NCBI GenBank assembly: GCA_047602185.1 | Contig: JASGHY010000001.1 | Location: 124,001 to 188,000, forward strand | Direction of reading: 5' to 3' | DNA length: 64,000 bases | Source: PMP191F sp047602185 | Lineage (GTDB): Bacteria > Bacteroidota > Bacteroidia > Chitinophagales > Chitinophagaceae | Part shown: positions 43,085 through 51,934 of the stretch, piece by piece | Layout of the letters: each line of letters begins with the position of its first letter | Numbering within the stretch: position 1 is the stretch's first letter | Translations under genes and position numbers: made by a program | Notes under the pieces: generated by a model | The model's database searches: none | The model's input: the letters and a program-made list of their open reading frames with translations, nothing else | Told to the model about the DNA's origin: nothing

Positions 43085-45280
43085 ATGGAATCTTTACGTT
43101 TTAAAGCAATCAACGACCTCTCTGTTAACCCAAGCGGTGTAACAGTAGAAGGTTCTGCCAAAATTACCGGCATTTTCGGGGAGAATGTGTTTACCCTGAA
43201 AACAGCCCGTGAATTCCTGAGTGACGAAGCATATAAAAGCCTCCTGGCTTCTATTAAGGGTAGCAAGAAAATTGACCGTGCGATGGCAAACCAGATCTCT
43301 GCTGGTCTTCGCCAATGGGCTGAGAGTAAAGGAGTTAGCCACTTTACACACTGGTTCCAACCATTAACCGGTACTACTGCTGAAAAGCACGACTCTTTCT
43401 TTACCATTAAAGGTGATGGAACACCTATCGAGCAATTCGAAGGCGATTCATTAATACAACAGGAACCTGATGCATCTTCTTTCCCTAGCGGTGGTATCCG
43501 TGCTACTTTCGAAGCGCGTGGTTATACTGCATGGGATCCTTCTTCTCCTGCATTCATTATGGAGATCGGTTATGGAAAAACACTTTGTATCCCTACCATC
43601 TTCGTTTCTTATACCGGTGAAACACTGGATTACAAAGCTCCTTTGCTGAAATCGCTGGAAGCTTTAAACAAGGCTGCTGTAGAAGTATGCCATTATTTCG
43701 ATAAAAACGTTGGCAAAGTAAACGCTACCCTCGGTTGGGAGCAGGAATACTTTGTAATTGACGAGTCATTGTTCAATGCCCGTCCCGACCTGGTAATGGC
43801 TGGCCGTACTGTAGTAGGTCAGGCTCCTGCCAAAGGCCAACAGTTAGAAGACCATTATTTCGGTTCAATCCCTGAAAGGATCTATGCTTTCATGCGCGAT
43901 TTCGAAACTGAATCATATAAACTGGGTGTTCCTTTAAGAACACGTCACAATGAGGTGGCTCCTGCACAGTTTGAGTGCGCACCTATTTTCGAAGAAGTAA
44001 GCGTAGCGGTAGACCATAACACCCTGCTGATGGATATTATGGACCGCGTAGCACGTCGTCACAGGCTGCGTGTACTGCTGCATGAAAAACCATTTGCCGG
44101 TATCAACGGTAGCGGTAAACACAACAACTGGAGTATGGCTACAGACACAGGCGTAAACCTGCTGGCTCCTGGCAAAACTCCAAAAACCAACCTGATGTTC
44201 CTCACGTTCTTCGTGAATACCATCAAAGCGGTTCATGACTATTCTGATATTCTGCGTGCTGCTATTGCATCTGCTGCAAACGATCATCGTTTGGGTGCAA
44301 ACGAAGCGCCTCCTGCTATCATCTCTGTATTCATTGGTCAATATCTGAGCAAAGTACTGGCTGATGTAAAAGAAAGAGTAGGCGGTAAATTCGACGAGCA
44401 GGACGAGGCTATCCTCAAATTAGATCTGCACCGCAGCATTCCTGAACTGCTGTTGGACAATACAGACCGTAACCGTACTTCTCCTTTTGCCTTCACTGGT
44501 AATAAATTCGAGTTCCGTGCCGTAGGTTCAAGCGCAAACTGCGCCAACGCTATGACCTCTCTGAACTCTATCATGGCTGAAACACTCAAACGTTTCAAAA
44601 AAGACGTTGACGCCCTGATTGAAAAAGGTGAGAAAAAAGAGATCGCTATCATGCACGTTATCCGTGAGTATATCGTGAGCAGCGAAAAAGTACTGTTCGA
44701 AGGTGACGGTTACAGCGACGAATGGCACCATGAAGCAGAGCGCCGTGGTTTACCAAACGTACGTACTACGCCACTGGCACTTGATGCAATGGTTACTGAC
44801 AAAGCAAAACACCTGTTCGAAAGCAATAACGTACTTACCCATGTTGAGCTGGAAGCACGTCATGAAATTGAACTGGAAAAATACATCAAGCACGTACAGA
44901 TCGAAAGCCGTATCCTGGGCGAGCTTTGCACAAGTCACATTCTGCCTGCTGCTATCAAATACCAGAACCTGCTGGTAAGCAACATCAAAGGTCTGAAAGA
45001 AGTAGGACTGGCAGAAAGCACTTACTCAAACCAGAAAAACATCCTTACCAAGATCTCTGAGCATATCAACAAAGTAAGCGAGCTGGTTGAGAAAATGATC
45101 GAAGCACGTAAGATCTGCAATGCTATGAGCGATACACGTTCAAAAGCAATCGGATACCAGAGCCAGGTAAAAGATGCATTCTTTGATGATATCCGCTACA
45201 GTGTAGACAAATTGGAACTGCTGGTAGCTGATGAATACTGGGTACTGCCTAAGTATCGTGAAATGCTGTTCCTGCGCTAG
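43085..45280 (+). CDS. glnN: glutamine synthetase type III
   Basis: 731 residues, the long GSIII type found mainly in Bacteroidota and cyanobacteria and much larger than GSI. It forms glutamine from glutamate, ammonia and ATP. Signatures include SFPSGGIRATFEARGYTAWD, GWEQEYFVID (metal-binding glutamates), RTRHNEVAPAQFECAP, the ATP-site HEKPFAGINGSGKHNNWS, and RNRTSPFAFTGNKFEFRAVG. The C-terminal 150 residues form the helical GSIII-specific extension (VSELVEKMIEARKICNAMSD). The gene is monocistronic, with a long AT-rich leader upstream and a terminator downstream; nitrogen control is expected from the family, but no operator is recognised. Symbol follows usage for this type in Bacteroides. Confidence 0.95.
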   Translation: MESLRFKAINDLSVNPSGVTVEGSAKITGIFGENVFTLKTAREFLSDEAYKSLLASIKGSKKIDRAMANQISAGLRQWAESKGVSHFTHWFQPLTGTTAEKHDSFFTIKGDGTPIEQFEGDSLIQQEPDASSFPSGGIRATFEARGYTAWDPSSPAFIMEIGYGKTLCIPTIFVSYTGETLDYKAPLLKSLEALNKAAVEVCHYFDKNVGKVNATLGWEQEYFVIDESLFNARPDLVMAGRTVVGQAPAKGQQLEDHYFGSIPERIYAFMRDFETESYKLGVPLRTRHNEVAPAQFECAPIFEEVSVAVDHNTLLMDIMDRVARRHRLRVLLHEKPFAGINGSGKHNNWSMATDTGVNLLAPGKTPKTNLMFLTFFVNTIKAVHDYSDILRAAIASAANDHRLGANEAPPAIISVFIGQYLSKVLADVKERVGGKFDEQDEAILKLDLHRSIPELLLDNTDRNRTSPFAFTGNKFEFRAVGSSANCANAMTSLNSIMAETLKRFKKDVDALIEKGEKKEIAIMHVIREYIVSSEKVLFEGDGYSDEWHHEAERRGLPNVRTTPLALDAMVTDKAKHLFESNNVLTHVELEARHEIELEKYIKHVQIESRILGELCTSHILPAAIKYQNLLVSNIKGLKEVGLAESTYSNQKNILTKISEHINKVSELVEKMIEARKICNAMSDTRSKAIGYQSQVKDAFFDDIRYSVDKLELLVADEYWVLPKYREMLFLR

Positions 45281-45323
45281 TTTGGGATCATCCTTCCATT
45301 AACAACAACAGGACTTACAATAC

Positions 45324-45352
45324 AAAGCCTCTTCTCCGGAAGGGGCTTTTTT
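45324..45352 (+). terminator. terminator of glutamine synthetase gene
   Basis: Hairpin AAAGCC..GGCTTT with a partly paired TTC/GAA inner stem, followed by a T-run, 44 bp after the stop codon. Confidence 0.75.
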
Positions 45353-45419
45353 GTTGCAAGCCGGATGCAGATTGCCGGTTACCGGATCTCTATATTTCTG
45401 ATTTTAAGATTACTGGTTT

Positions 45420-45830
45420 CACGCAAAGACGGCAAAGCCAGTTTCGCGTTACAGAGGCAATCGTGAGTCGTGAACCGTCAGTCGTGAGACGTGAATCGTG
45501 AGTGGTAGAAACAAGTGAATAGTCAATGGTGAATAGTGAATAGCTGCTCCTTGTAAACTTTTCAACCTCTCAACTTGTCAACGGATAACTGGCTTCCCTT
45601 CGAAACTCGACATTCGAAATTCGATATTTTGCTCCCGTACTTATAACTTCGTATTTCGTACCTCCTTGTTAACCTTTCAACTTATCAACTGCATTTCCCT
45701 GAACCTTGTCCCTTTTCAAACTTCCGGTCTTTCCATCTTCCAGACTGTATTTACTCGCGGTTCACGGCTCACAGCTTTTCGCCGACTGCAAATTGCCAAC
45801 TGCCAACTTGCTTCGCTTCCGGACTTATAG
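45420..45830. repeat. mosaic intergenic repeat block N (forward)
   Basis: Modules ACGCAAAGACGGCAAAGCC, GTGAGTCGTGAACCGTCAG, GAATAGTCAATGGTGAATAG, TTTTCAACCTCTCAACTTG, CGACATTCGAAATTCG, ATTTTGCTCCCGTACTT, ACTTATCAACTGC, CCTTGTCCC, TCGCGGTTCACGGCTCACAG and AAATTGCCAACTGCC. Confidence 0.82.
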
Positions 45831-45854
45831 CAGTTATTCTTAACTCTTTCCTGT

Positions 45855-46121
45855 TCATGGAAATAACATTACAAACATGAGTGTAGAAAAAATGAACAGT
45901 AAATAATTGTCGTTGGTAATGAAATTATATGCACCCAGTAAGAAAAGAAAGATGGCAAAGAAAAGATAGAAGTTGCGCATATCGTATTTGTGGGCAGCAA
46001 TGAGCTGATTAATATCTTCCTGCGTATAACCTTCGCTTTTTAGCTCTTCAATTATTTCGCCATGAGGTTCACCTTTTGTCAGGCGTTTTTTGATCTCGTC
46101 TATTTTTTCAGGGGTTACCAT
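45855..46121 (-). CDS. small membrane protein with N-terminal helical domain
   Basis: 88 residues. The first half is a charged helical segment (PEKIDEIKKRLTKGEPHGEII, then EELKSEGYTQEDINQLI) of the kind that pairs two short helices. The second half has two closely spaced transmembrane helices (FYLFFAIFLFLLGAYNFI and YLLFIFSTLMFVMLF). The composition and good frame argue for a real gene. I do not know the family; similar short proteins are common in Bacteroidota. No clear operon partner; repeat block N lies directly downstream. Confidence 0.65.
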   Translation of the reverse strand: MVTPEKIDEIKKRLTKGEPHGEIIEELKSEGYTQEDINQLIAAHKYDMRNFYLFFAIFLFLLGAYNFITNDNYLLFIFSTLMFVMLFP

Positions 46122-46450
46122 ACTGGTAAATATAATTAGAATAACTGGCAGCTATTAACCCAGAAAATAATTGCCGTCGAGTGAAAACTCTGAATCTTCG
46201 TTCTGATCGTCTGTTACAGATAGAGTGGCGGTATCGTAGTGCTGTTAGTTACTAAAACTTATATGTAAAGATGCCTGTTCCTGGAACTGATCGTCTATAG
46301 TTGAGCGTTTTATTTGGAACATGGATATTTAGTATATGAATCTTATGCTGATTAAGGGCAATGGATGATATAAATATTAAAAGGAGATGCTATGATTAAT
46401 CAGATAAAATTCTATGCGAAATTTGATACTTAATTAAGAATAACTAGTTT

Positions 46451-46723
46451 TTATAAATTATTCAATTCATTAAGGTTGTATATTCTTCCTTCTACTTTGA
46501 CTTTTGTTTCATGAGTTGTTGCGAAGGTGAATATGCGAATTCCAGCTTGAAAGTTTGTTGTTTCATTTCTGTTTTCTGTTAAAAAAATGACCCCTGCGGA
46601 GTGACATTCGGGCCTTCCGCAAATAGATGATGTTTCTGGATATCCAATTGGTTTAACAAAATGTAAGTATTTATATTTTTTGTTGTTTTTAGGTTGGTGT
46701 TTTTTGCATCTACAAAGTGCCAT
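46451..46723 (-). CDS. small Cys-rich zinc-ribbon-like protein of unknown function
   Basis: 90 residues. The N-terminus MALCRCKKHQPK, followed by VKPIGYPETSSICGRPECHSAGVIFLT, gives two paired-Cys knuckles (C4, C6 with a His; C35, C40 with a His) that look like a small zinc-binding fold, then a short beta region (FQAGIRIFTFATTHETKVKVEG). I recall proteins of this pattern scattered in unrelated bacteria, which suggests horizontal spread, but no function is known to me. The surroundings (46140-46880) are notably AT-rich compared with neighbours and hold no mosaic repeat or other gene, in line with an acquired segment. Low-level expression and role are open. Confidence 0.6.
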   Translation of the reverse strand: MALCRCKKHQPKNNKKYKYLHFVKPIGYPETSSICGRPECHSAGVIFLTENRNETTNFQAGIRIFTFATTHETKVKVEGRIYNLNELNNL

Positions 46724-46954
46724 ATGAATTATTGAGTTTAAATGTTAGTTGATTATTGTCAATTGTTTTTGGCGTGTTAGTAACCGATACAAATATATGT
46801 TTAAGTTAATGTTACTTTTACGGTCATCAGAAATAATGAGGATTAATAGATTAGTCAATTTCTCTCAGGAAGTATAATAGTAATAACAATTACCAACCTG
46901 GCTGGCAATTCCTCTTCCAGGCAGGAAGTGATTATGGCATAAGACGGGTCTGTT

Positions 46955-47001
46955 ACGGTTCGCAATATGCAGCTAGGTAGCAAGCTGCATATTCCAACCG
47001 T
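46955..47001. repeat. long inverted repeat
   Basis: Arms ACGGTT/AACCGT (46955-46960, 46996-47001) plus an 11-bp perfect inner stem (46964-46974, 46983-46993) form one extended hairpin with an 8-base loop and no T-run. No gene lies between the Cys-rich protein gene and the DUF502 gene; the gap holds this hairpin, a dispersed repeat motif and mosaic block O. Confidence 0.5.
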
Positions 47002-47042
47002 GCAATGGCAGGTAAAGTAACCGGCTATTACTTTGGTTGCCT

Positions 47043-47066
47043 GTCATCCCGACGAAGGAGGGATCT
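47043..47066. repeat. dispersed GTCATCCCGACGAAGGAGG-type intergenic motif
   Basis: This 24-bp motif (GTCATCCCGACG..GGGATCT) belongs to a type of dispersed repeat seen in intergenic DNA of many bacteria. It is unrelated to the mosaic modules. Only one copy was noticed in the window. Confidence 0.4.
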
Positions 47067-47207
47067 GGAAGCGCCTGGTAGTGTATGTTACTTCAAGATA
47101 ACGACTGCCGTATTAATGCCTCAACGGGATCACGATATCAGGCAGCGTTTCGCCTGTTAAAAGGCCTTGCACCACGAACGTTAGTGTACGTTTACTTCGC
47201 GACTTCC

Positions 47208-47390
47208 CACTAAACGCCTTTAAACTTTATACCTTAAACTTTAAACCAGCTGTGTGTCTTGCGCGTCTTTGCGAGCCTAATCTCCTTAACCCTTCCACAC
47301 AATAGTGTATGCTACAAACCTACTCTTGGCCTCCGATTTTAACGATCTTAAACTTTGTACCTTAAACCTTACACCTTAAACCTGTATCCC
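47208..47390. repeat. mosaic intergenic repeat block O, running into a gene
   Basis: Modules CTTTAAACTTTATACC, GTCTTTGCGAGCC, CTTAAACTTTGTACC and CCTTAAACCTGTATCC. The last module continues past 47369 into the final codons of the DUF502 gene, so stop codon and C-terminal residues are repeat-derived. Confidence 0.65.
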
Positions 47391-47938
47391 GCAGCTCCAC
47401 GCCCTACCTGCGTCATTAACCGCATGGCTTGTTTTGAAGTGAGTGAAGAGGGCTTCACGCGATCAGATTCTACAATAAAAATGCCGCCGGAGAGTGGGGT
47501 AGGCGAGGAAGGAATGTAAATCATTTTATTACCGTCATCCAGCTCGTCAACCAGGAAAGCAAGCTGCGAATAATCATCAAACTGTACTATTACAACCGGC
47601 ATGTTCTTGTCGGCACCGGCAGGAGTGCCCAGCAGGGTTTGTATAAACGAATAACCGGGAATTAAAGAAAGCACCTTCGTTTCCAGCATTTTGATCAACG
47701 ACTTTGCGGCAGAGGTGCTTGCCAGTAAACCGGCCAGGAAACAAATGATGATGAGAATACAAGCTGCAATGAGCTCGTGCACGCCTATACCTCCGATCAT
47801 GTTATTGGGGAAACTTTTAAGCAATGGGTTCAGTAACTTATGGATGATGGTCAGTGCCTTTTCAAGGATCACCACAAGTACTACCAATGGTATCAGGAAC
47901 AGAACGCCTCCTGCTATTGTTTTACTAAGAAATTTCAT
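47369..47938 (-). CDS. DUF502 family membrane protein
   Basis: 189 residues from the ATG at 47938 (the open frame to 47995 adds an unlikely stretch). Two transmembrane helices are evident: about 10-32 (GVLFLIPLVVLVVILEKAL) and 60-82 (ELIAACILIIICFLAGLLA). After them comes the conserved DUF502 soluble part: IPGYSFIQTLLG, VVIVQFDDYSQLAFLVDE, KMIYIPSSPTPLSGGIFIV and SSLTSKQAMRLMTQVG. Function unknown; plant relatives are linked to membrane trafficking. The very C-terminal residues (YRFKV and stop) are encoded by sequence matching the mosaic-repeat module ACCTTAAACCTGTATCC, so the native 3' end may have been replaced. Confidence 0.85.
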   Translation of the reverse strand: MKFLSKTIAGGVLFLIPLVVLVVILEKALTIIHKLLNPLLKSFPNNMIGGIGVHELIAACILIIICFLAGLLASTSAAKSLIKMLETKVLSLIPGYSFIQTLLGTPAGADKNMPVVIVQFDDYSQLAFLVDELDDGNKMIYIPSSPTPLSGGIFIVESDRVKPSSLTSKQAMRLMTQVGRGAAGYRFKV

Positions 47939-48160
47939 ACATGCATTATTTGAGGTAACACATGGGCGGGAATGGTGCTGAATGAAAATCAGCAATAGCA
48001 GGAATCAGCTAATGTACAAATAAATTAAACACACCCACTCCGGGTTTATAAAACCGTGCCGGAAATGCTTCTGTCAGCCAACAAAGAATCTGGCAGATCA
48101 TTCCTGTTTTGCGTTAAGCGTACAGCCTTCCCGAATGACTGCTCAGGCGGGCGTTCAGCA

Positions 48161-49522
48161 TTACAACACTACCACCTTCTGCTGCACCTCCGGTCTGCTT
48201 AATGAACTGAGGATATAGATACCAGCCTGTACATTTTGCACCTGCTGCACAGTATTGCCTGTAACTGTTATCTTCCTTATCAGTTTACCTGATGCATCAT
48301 ACAATAACAACACATCTTTATCTATTCCTTCGGCCTGTACATTAAAATAACCTCTGGCAGGGTTAGGCCATACTTTCAGCGAAGCAGTAGCATTGTTGCC
48401 GCTTACTGTACGCTCTGGCGAATACGTGAATTTACCATCTATATCCACCTGCTTCAACCTGTAATAAGTAATGCCGTTGTAATTGTTGTCATCGGTTTTC
48501 AGGTAATCCAGTGGCGTATTGCTATTGCCATTGTCTGCCAGTGAAGATTGAAAGCCTACATTGGTAAAGCCTGTTTCGTTTCCCATTTTCCTTTCAATAT
48601 AAAACCCCTGGTTATTCATTTCCTGTACGGTTTTCCAGTGTAGTTGCACTGTACTGTTATTCACTCTTTTTGCGGTGAATTGTAATCCCGTTACAGGTAG
48701 GGTACTTGATTCCGGAACCAGGGTAAACCTGTCAAGCGAAGCAAGACCGTATGCTTCCACATAGTTCTGTGTCGTGTTTTTGCCGTTGATCTTTTGCTGG
48801 CTCCACTTACCGATGGTATAGGAAAAATTATAGAGCAACATGCTGCCTTCGTCAATGCCATTCAGTTCATCTTCAAAATAGGAGAGCTTCAGCGATACGT
48901 CAAGATTGGTAGCAGTGGTATTGATATTATAGTATCTTTTAATGCTGCTGGTAAATCCTGTGCCGGATTGCACATCATGCCCGCGTGCAATGGTTACCTG
49001 TCCTAAGTTTTGCGTGGAAGTAATGTACACTCCCAGGTTGCCGGGATTAACGGCTGCAGGGTTGTTGAGATTAGCAATGATCTGTACTTTACCTCCGTTA
49101 GCACCTGTAATATGCGAGGTTAGCGATTCTCCTTCAATAATGGCAGATGATGCCAGGTACACATCGTTCCCGTTCAGGTTCAGCATGCCATGTTGCATCA
49201 TCAGCTTCTCCGATATATTAATGGTGCCCCGTAACAACACAGAGGCATCTGGGTCTTTGTCAATAATGAGCTGCTTAAACGTGAGCCCCTGTTTAGACTG
49301 GATGGAATAATTACCTGTTCCTTTTATGTAAACCTGTGCTTTCTCAAAGCTGGCAATGCCTTCATTCACCAGGTTGCCATTACTGATCGTTATCACGGCG
49401 CCACCTGTTGCATTAGAAGTTGTGTACAATGTGGCTCCGGGCCCGATGTATAAACTCTGTGAATATGATGTTATAGCTGTTAATAAAAGAGCTGCCATTA
49501 TGAGGTGTGTAAAAACGCGCAT
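48161..49522 (-). CDS. T9SS type A sorting-domain protein
   Basis: 453 residues from the ATG at 49522 (signal peptide MRVFTHLIMAALLLTAITSYSQ); the open frame to 49630 is not native-looking. The first part is beta-rich (ITISNGNLVNEGIASFEKAQ, YIKGTGNYSIQSKQGLTFKQ, AIIEGESLTSHITGANGG), like a beta-solenoid. Then a domain TAKRVNNSTVQLHWKTVQEMN and FYIERK..NYNGITYYRLKQVDIDG, common before sorting signals, leads to the C-terminal sorting domain WPNPARGYFNVQAEG..LYDASGKLIRK..GIYILSS..QQKVVVL. It is exported by Sec and then passes the outer membrane through the type IX system, probably staying on the surface. Specific role unknown. Monocistronic. Confidence 0.87.
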   Translation of the reverse strand: MRVFTHLIMAALLLTAITSYSQSLYIGPGATLYTTSNATGGAVITISNGNLVNEGIASFEKAQVYIKGTGNYSIQSKQGLTFKQLIIDKDPDASVLLRGTINISEKLMMQHGMLNLNGNDVYLASSAIIEGESLTSHITGANGGKVQIIANLNNPAAVNPGNLGVYITSTQNLGQVTIARGHDVQSGTGFTSSIKRYYNINTTATNLDVSLKLSYFEDELNGIDEGSMLLYNFSYTIGKWSQQKINGKNTTQNYVEAYGLASLDRFTLVPESSTLPVTGLQFTAKRVNNSTVQLHWKTVQEMNNQGFYIERKMGNETGFTNVGFQSSLADNGNSNTPLDYLKTDDNNYNGITYYRLKQVDIDGKFTYSPERTVSGNNATASLKVWPNPARGYFNVQAEGIDKDVLLLYDASGKLIRKITVTGNTVQQVQNVQAGIYILSSLSRPEVQQKVVVL

Positions 49523-49799
49523 GAGGATAAGTTTAATGAGCTGTATTAATGCCGCAAAATTGTAAACAGCAATAAATTGTAAAAAGAATATTGGCGCAAA
49601 AGGGATGCATATTACATTGAAGCGTATCAAAATGTAAATGACCTGTTACTGGTACGATGATGATAAAATATTGTCGTGTTTAATAAAAACGTTTCATTCT
49701 GATTACGATACGTTTTGTTATAAACCATCGCCGTTTGGTGTAGTATAAATTGTTGACAGGCAGTGATGTGAATTTTCTTTGCAGCGTAAAAAAAACATT

Positions 49800-50663
49800 A
49801 TGCAACACAGACTATTACTCCTTTTCCTTCTTATCAGTGCTCATATTTCTTTTGCTCAGAATGTAGGCATTGGCACTACCAATCCTACGGAAAAGCTCGA
49901 TGTATCCGGCAATATCAATCTTACAGGAACTATTAAAACCAACGGGCAACAGGGAACAGAAGGCCAGGTGCTCACAACACAGGCTGATGGAAAACTGGCC
50001 TGGAGTAACAATACACAGATCAAAAATCAAAAAACTTTTACAGGACCGTTTGCGTTAAACTGGACAGTTCCGGATGGTATTACTACCGTGTTTTTCGAGG
50101 GATGGAGTGCTGGGGGAATGGGACGAAATTCGCAGCATGGAACATTAAATAACTGGTATAGCGGGGCCAGTGGAGGTTATGTGCGTGGGGTAATGACTGT
50201 AATACCGGGACAGGCCATCACTATTCATGTTCCCGCTGCACAATCCGGTTATACATCCGATTCGCTGTACATTGGTTATGGCAATAACTCAATGACTTTA
50301 TATAGTGCTTATTTTGAATCAGGCGTATCTAAGCCTGTTTTGCAGGGCAGCTTTGTATTGTCAACGGCATTCATTGAAGGAAAGGGTGGTGAAATGGCAA
50401 TGCAGGATGATGCCGTGTTTCCCGGAAGTATTGGGGGAGTGTACAGGTATTTTTACCCGGCAGGAGCCGATGCTCCCAACGGAGGCAGGGGTGGCAGAGG
50501 TTCAATAATAGTTTCTTCCGGCAGCAATGGTCAGGTGATACGTTACCAGGATGCTGAAAATGGAAAAATACCGGGCGGAGGTGCAGGAGTACATGTGGCC
50601 CAGGATGCTGCAACGGTTTCTTCCAAAGTACCCGGGGCTGGCATGCTTATCTTATCGTATTAA
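49800..50663 (+). CDS. secreted protein with tail-fibre-like N-terminal motif
   Basis: 287 residues from the ATG at 49800 (signal peptide LLLLFLLISAHISFAQ). It opens with NVGIGTTNPTEKLDVSGNI, a motif common in Bacteroidota secreted proteins and in phage tail-fibre or adhesin stalks, followed by a Gly-rich region: GWSAGGMGRNS, GASGGYVRGVMTVIPGQAITIHV, and APNGGRGGRGSIIVSSG..PGGGAGVHV. The Gly-rich GG..GG spacing resembles glycine-rich cell-surface domains. It probably folds as a surface fibre; function unknown. It lies convergent to the PLP-lyase gene, separated by a shared hairpin terminator. No phage genes are near. Confidence 0.7.
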   Translation: MQHRLLLLFLLISAHISFAQNVGIGTTNPTEKLDVSGNINLTGTIKTNGQQGTEGQVLTTQADGKLAWSNNTQIKNQKTFTGPFALNWTVPDGITTVFFEGWSAGGMGRNSQHGTLNNWYSGASGGYVRGVMTVIPGQAITIHVPAAQSGYTSDSLYIGYGNNSMTLYSAYFESGVSKPVLQGSFVLSTAFIEGKGGEMAMQDDAVFPGSIGGVYRYFYPAGADAPNGGRGGRGSIIVSSGSNGQVIRYQDAENGKIPGGGAGVHVAQDAATVSSKVPGAGMLILSY

Positions 50664-50670
50664 AAGAGCA

Positions 50671-50706
50671 ACATTTCTGCATACCCGTTCTGGTATGCAG
50701 AAATGT
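50671..50706. terminator. bidirectional terminator between convergent genes
   Basis: Perfect 15-bp stem (50671-50685 with 50692-50706) with a 6-base loop. It is only 8 bp from each stop codon and so probably serves both the secreted-protein and PLP-lyase genes. Confidence 0.8.
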
Positions 50707-50713
50707 CTTTGTA

Positions 50714-51889
50714 TCAGGTGATACTTTTCTTAAAAGCATTGATCACGTATTCTGAAGGCTGGTAAAGCAAGGTCTCATTAACAGTCAGTAATGTTTGATT
50801 GTTATCATTAGGCCTTGGCATAACAATATTGAAATTGGTGCGCAGATCCTGCTGCAGCTTTTTACCATCAATATTTTTACCCAGATCTACGCTGTAGATA
50901 TTGGTGCCGCCGGGCAGGGCATTGATCTTAACACCGGGCAATTTGTTGAGCGCTGCAAAGATCTCGTCTCCTCTTTTTCTCGCATCCTGCAAACGTGTTT
51001 CCAGTCCTTCCAGTCTGTAGAGTGCCATAGCTACATTGGTCCAGTTGCCATACATAGAGCCGCCATGAATTTTAATAAGGTGTGTCATTTTATCGATCAC
51101 TGCCTTATCACCACAGAGTATTGCACCACCACTGGCGCCAAGGTATTTGTACAGGGAAATATAGACGGTATCAAAATAAGCAGCATACTCTTTTACAGTA
51201 TTGCCTGTCCAGGTGGTAGCCATATAGATCCTGGCGCCATCAAGATGTAGTTTAATATTCTTGCTGCGGCAATAAGCACTGATCTTTTTAATTTCATCCA
51301 GTGGCACCATTCTGCCATCACTGCGTCTTACCGGGTTCTCAATAGAAACAGCACCGATGCCGGATGCAAATACTTCCTCTCCCGGCATATTATTAATCGA
51401 GTCTTCTAATTGCTGTGCAGTAAAATAAGGTTCATTCTTTGCAAGCGGCATCAGTCGTTTACCATAAACAGATTGTGCTGCATCTGCTTCATCACGGTAC
51501 ACATGACTGGTATCCTGTACAAACACTTTCGTATTATCACCACTTAATACCGCAATCGCCAGTTGATTGGCCATAGTGCCGCTGGGCATAAAGATGGCTT
51601 TTTCTTTTCCGGTGATCTCGCAAAACTTTTTCTCCAATGCTTCCACCACACCTCCGGCTCCATATCGGTCTGCCTTAATAGCATTGGCAGCCTGTGCTTT
51701 TTGTAATGTTGCGAGATAATCTTCAGGTTCAAACATTTCTCCGTCACCATAAAATTTAATCAGTGGTGAAGCGGGTGCGTTTGGTGTTTCAGATAGGCTG
51801 GTTGTAGCCTTTGCCAGGAAGGGAGCTAATACCGGCAGTCCTGCCAATCCGGATGTTTTCAGGAAATATCTTCTGTTGAGTGGTGCCAT
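50714..51889 (-). CDS. Tat-exported threonine-aldolase-like PLP lyase
   Basis: 391 residues. The N-terminus NRRYFLKTSGLAGLPVLAPFLA has the twin-arginine pattern of a Tat signal, so the folded, PLP-loaded enzyme would be exported, which is unusual for this cytosolic family. The body matches beta-eliminating lyases / L-threonine aldolases: RYGAGGVVEALEKKF, MPSGTMANQLA (102-112), SIENPVRRSDG, the PLP aspartate in LHLDGAR (Asp217) and the Schiff-base lysine in SLYKYLGASGGA (Lys248), then HGGSMYGNW and RLEGLETRLQDA. Threonine aldolase cleaves L-threonine to glycine and acetaldehyde, but the real substrate may differ. Alone in its unit, with the shared terminator beyond. Confidence 0.85.
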   Translation of the reverse strand: MAPLNRRYFLKTSGLAGLPVLAPFLAKATTSLSETPNAPASPLIKFYGDGEMFEPEDYLATLQKAQAANAIKADRYGAGGVVEALEKKFCEITGKEKAIFMPSGTMANQLAIAVLSGDNTKVFVQDTSHVYRDEADAAQSVYGKRLMPLAKNEPYFTAQQLEDSINNMPGEEVFASGIGAVSIENPVRRSDGRMVPLDEIKKISAYCRSKNIKLHLDGARIYMATTWTGNTVKEYAAYFDTVYISLYKYLGASGGAILCGDKAVIDKMTHLIKIHGGSMYGNWTNVAMALYRLEGLETRLQDARKRGDEIFAALNKLPGVKINALPGGTNIYSVDLGKNIDGKKLQQDLRTNFNIVMPRPNDNNQTLLTVNETLLYQPSEYVINAFKKSIT

Positions 51890-51934
51890 AGGGAAGTTGT
51901 TGATAATGTAATATAAAGCAAAGGTGCGGCATTT

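Noticed and set aside
49800..50663. Prophage tail-fibre gene
   Set aside because: The VGIGTTNPTEKLDVSG motif also occurs in ordinary secreted Bacteroidota proteins, the gene has a signal peptide, and no phage genes are near.
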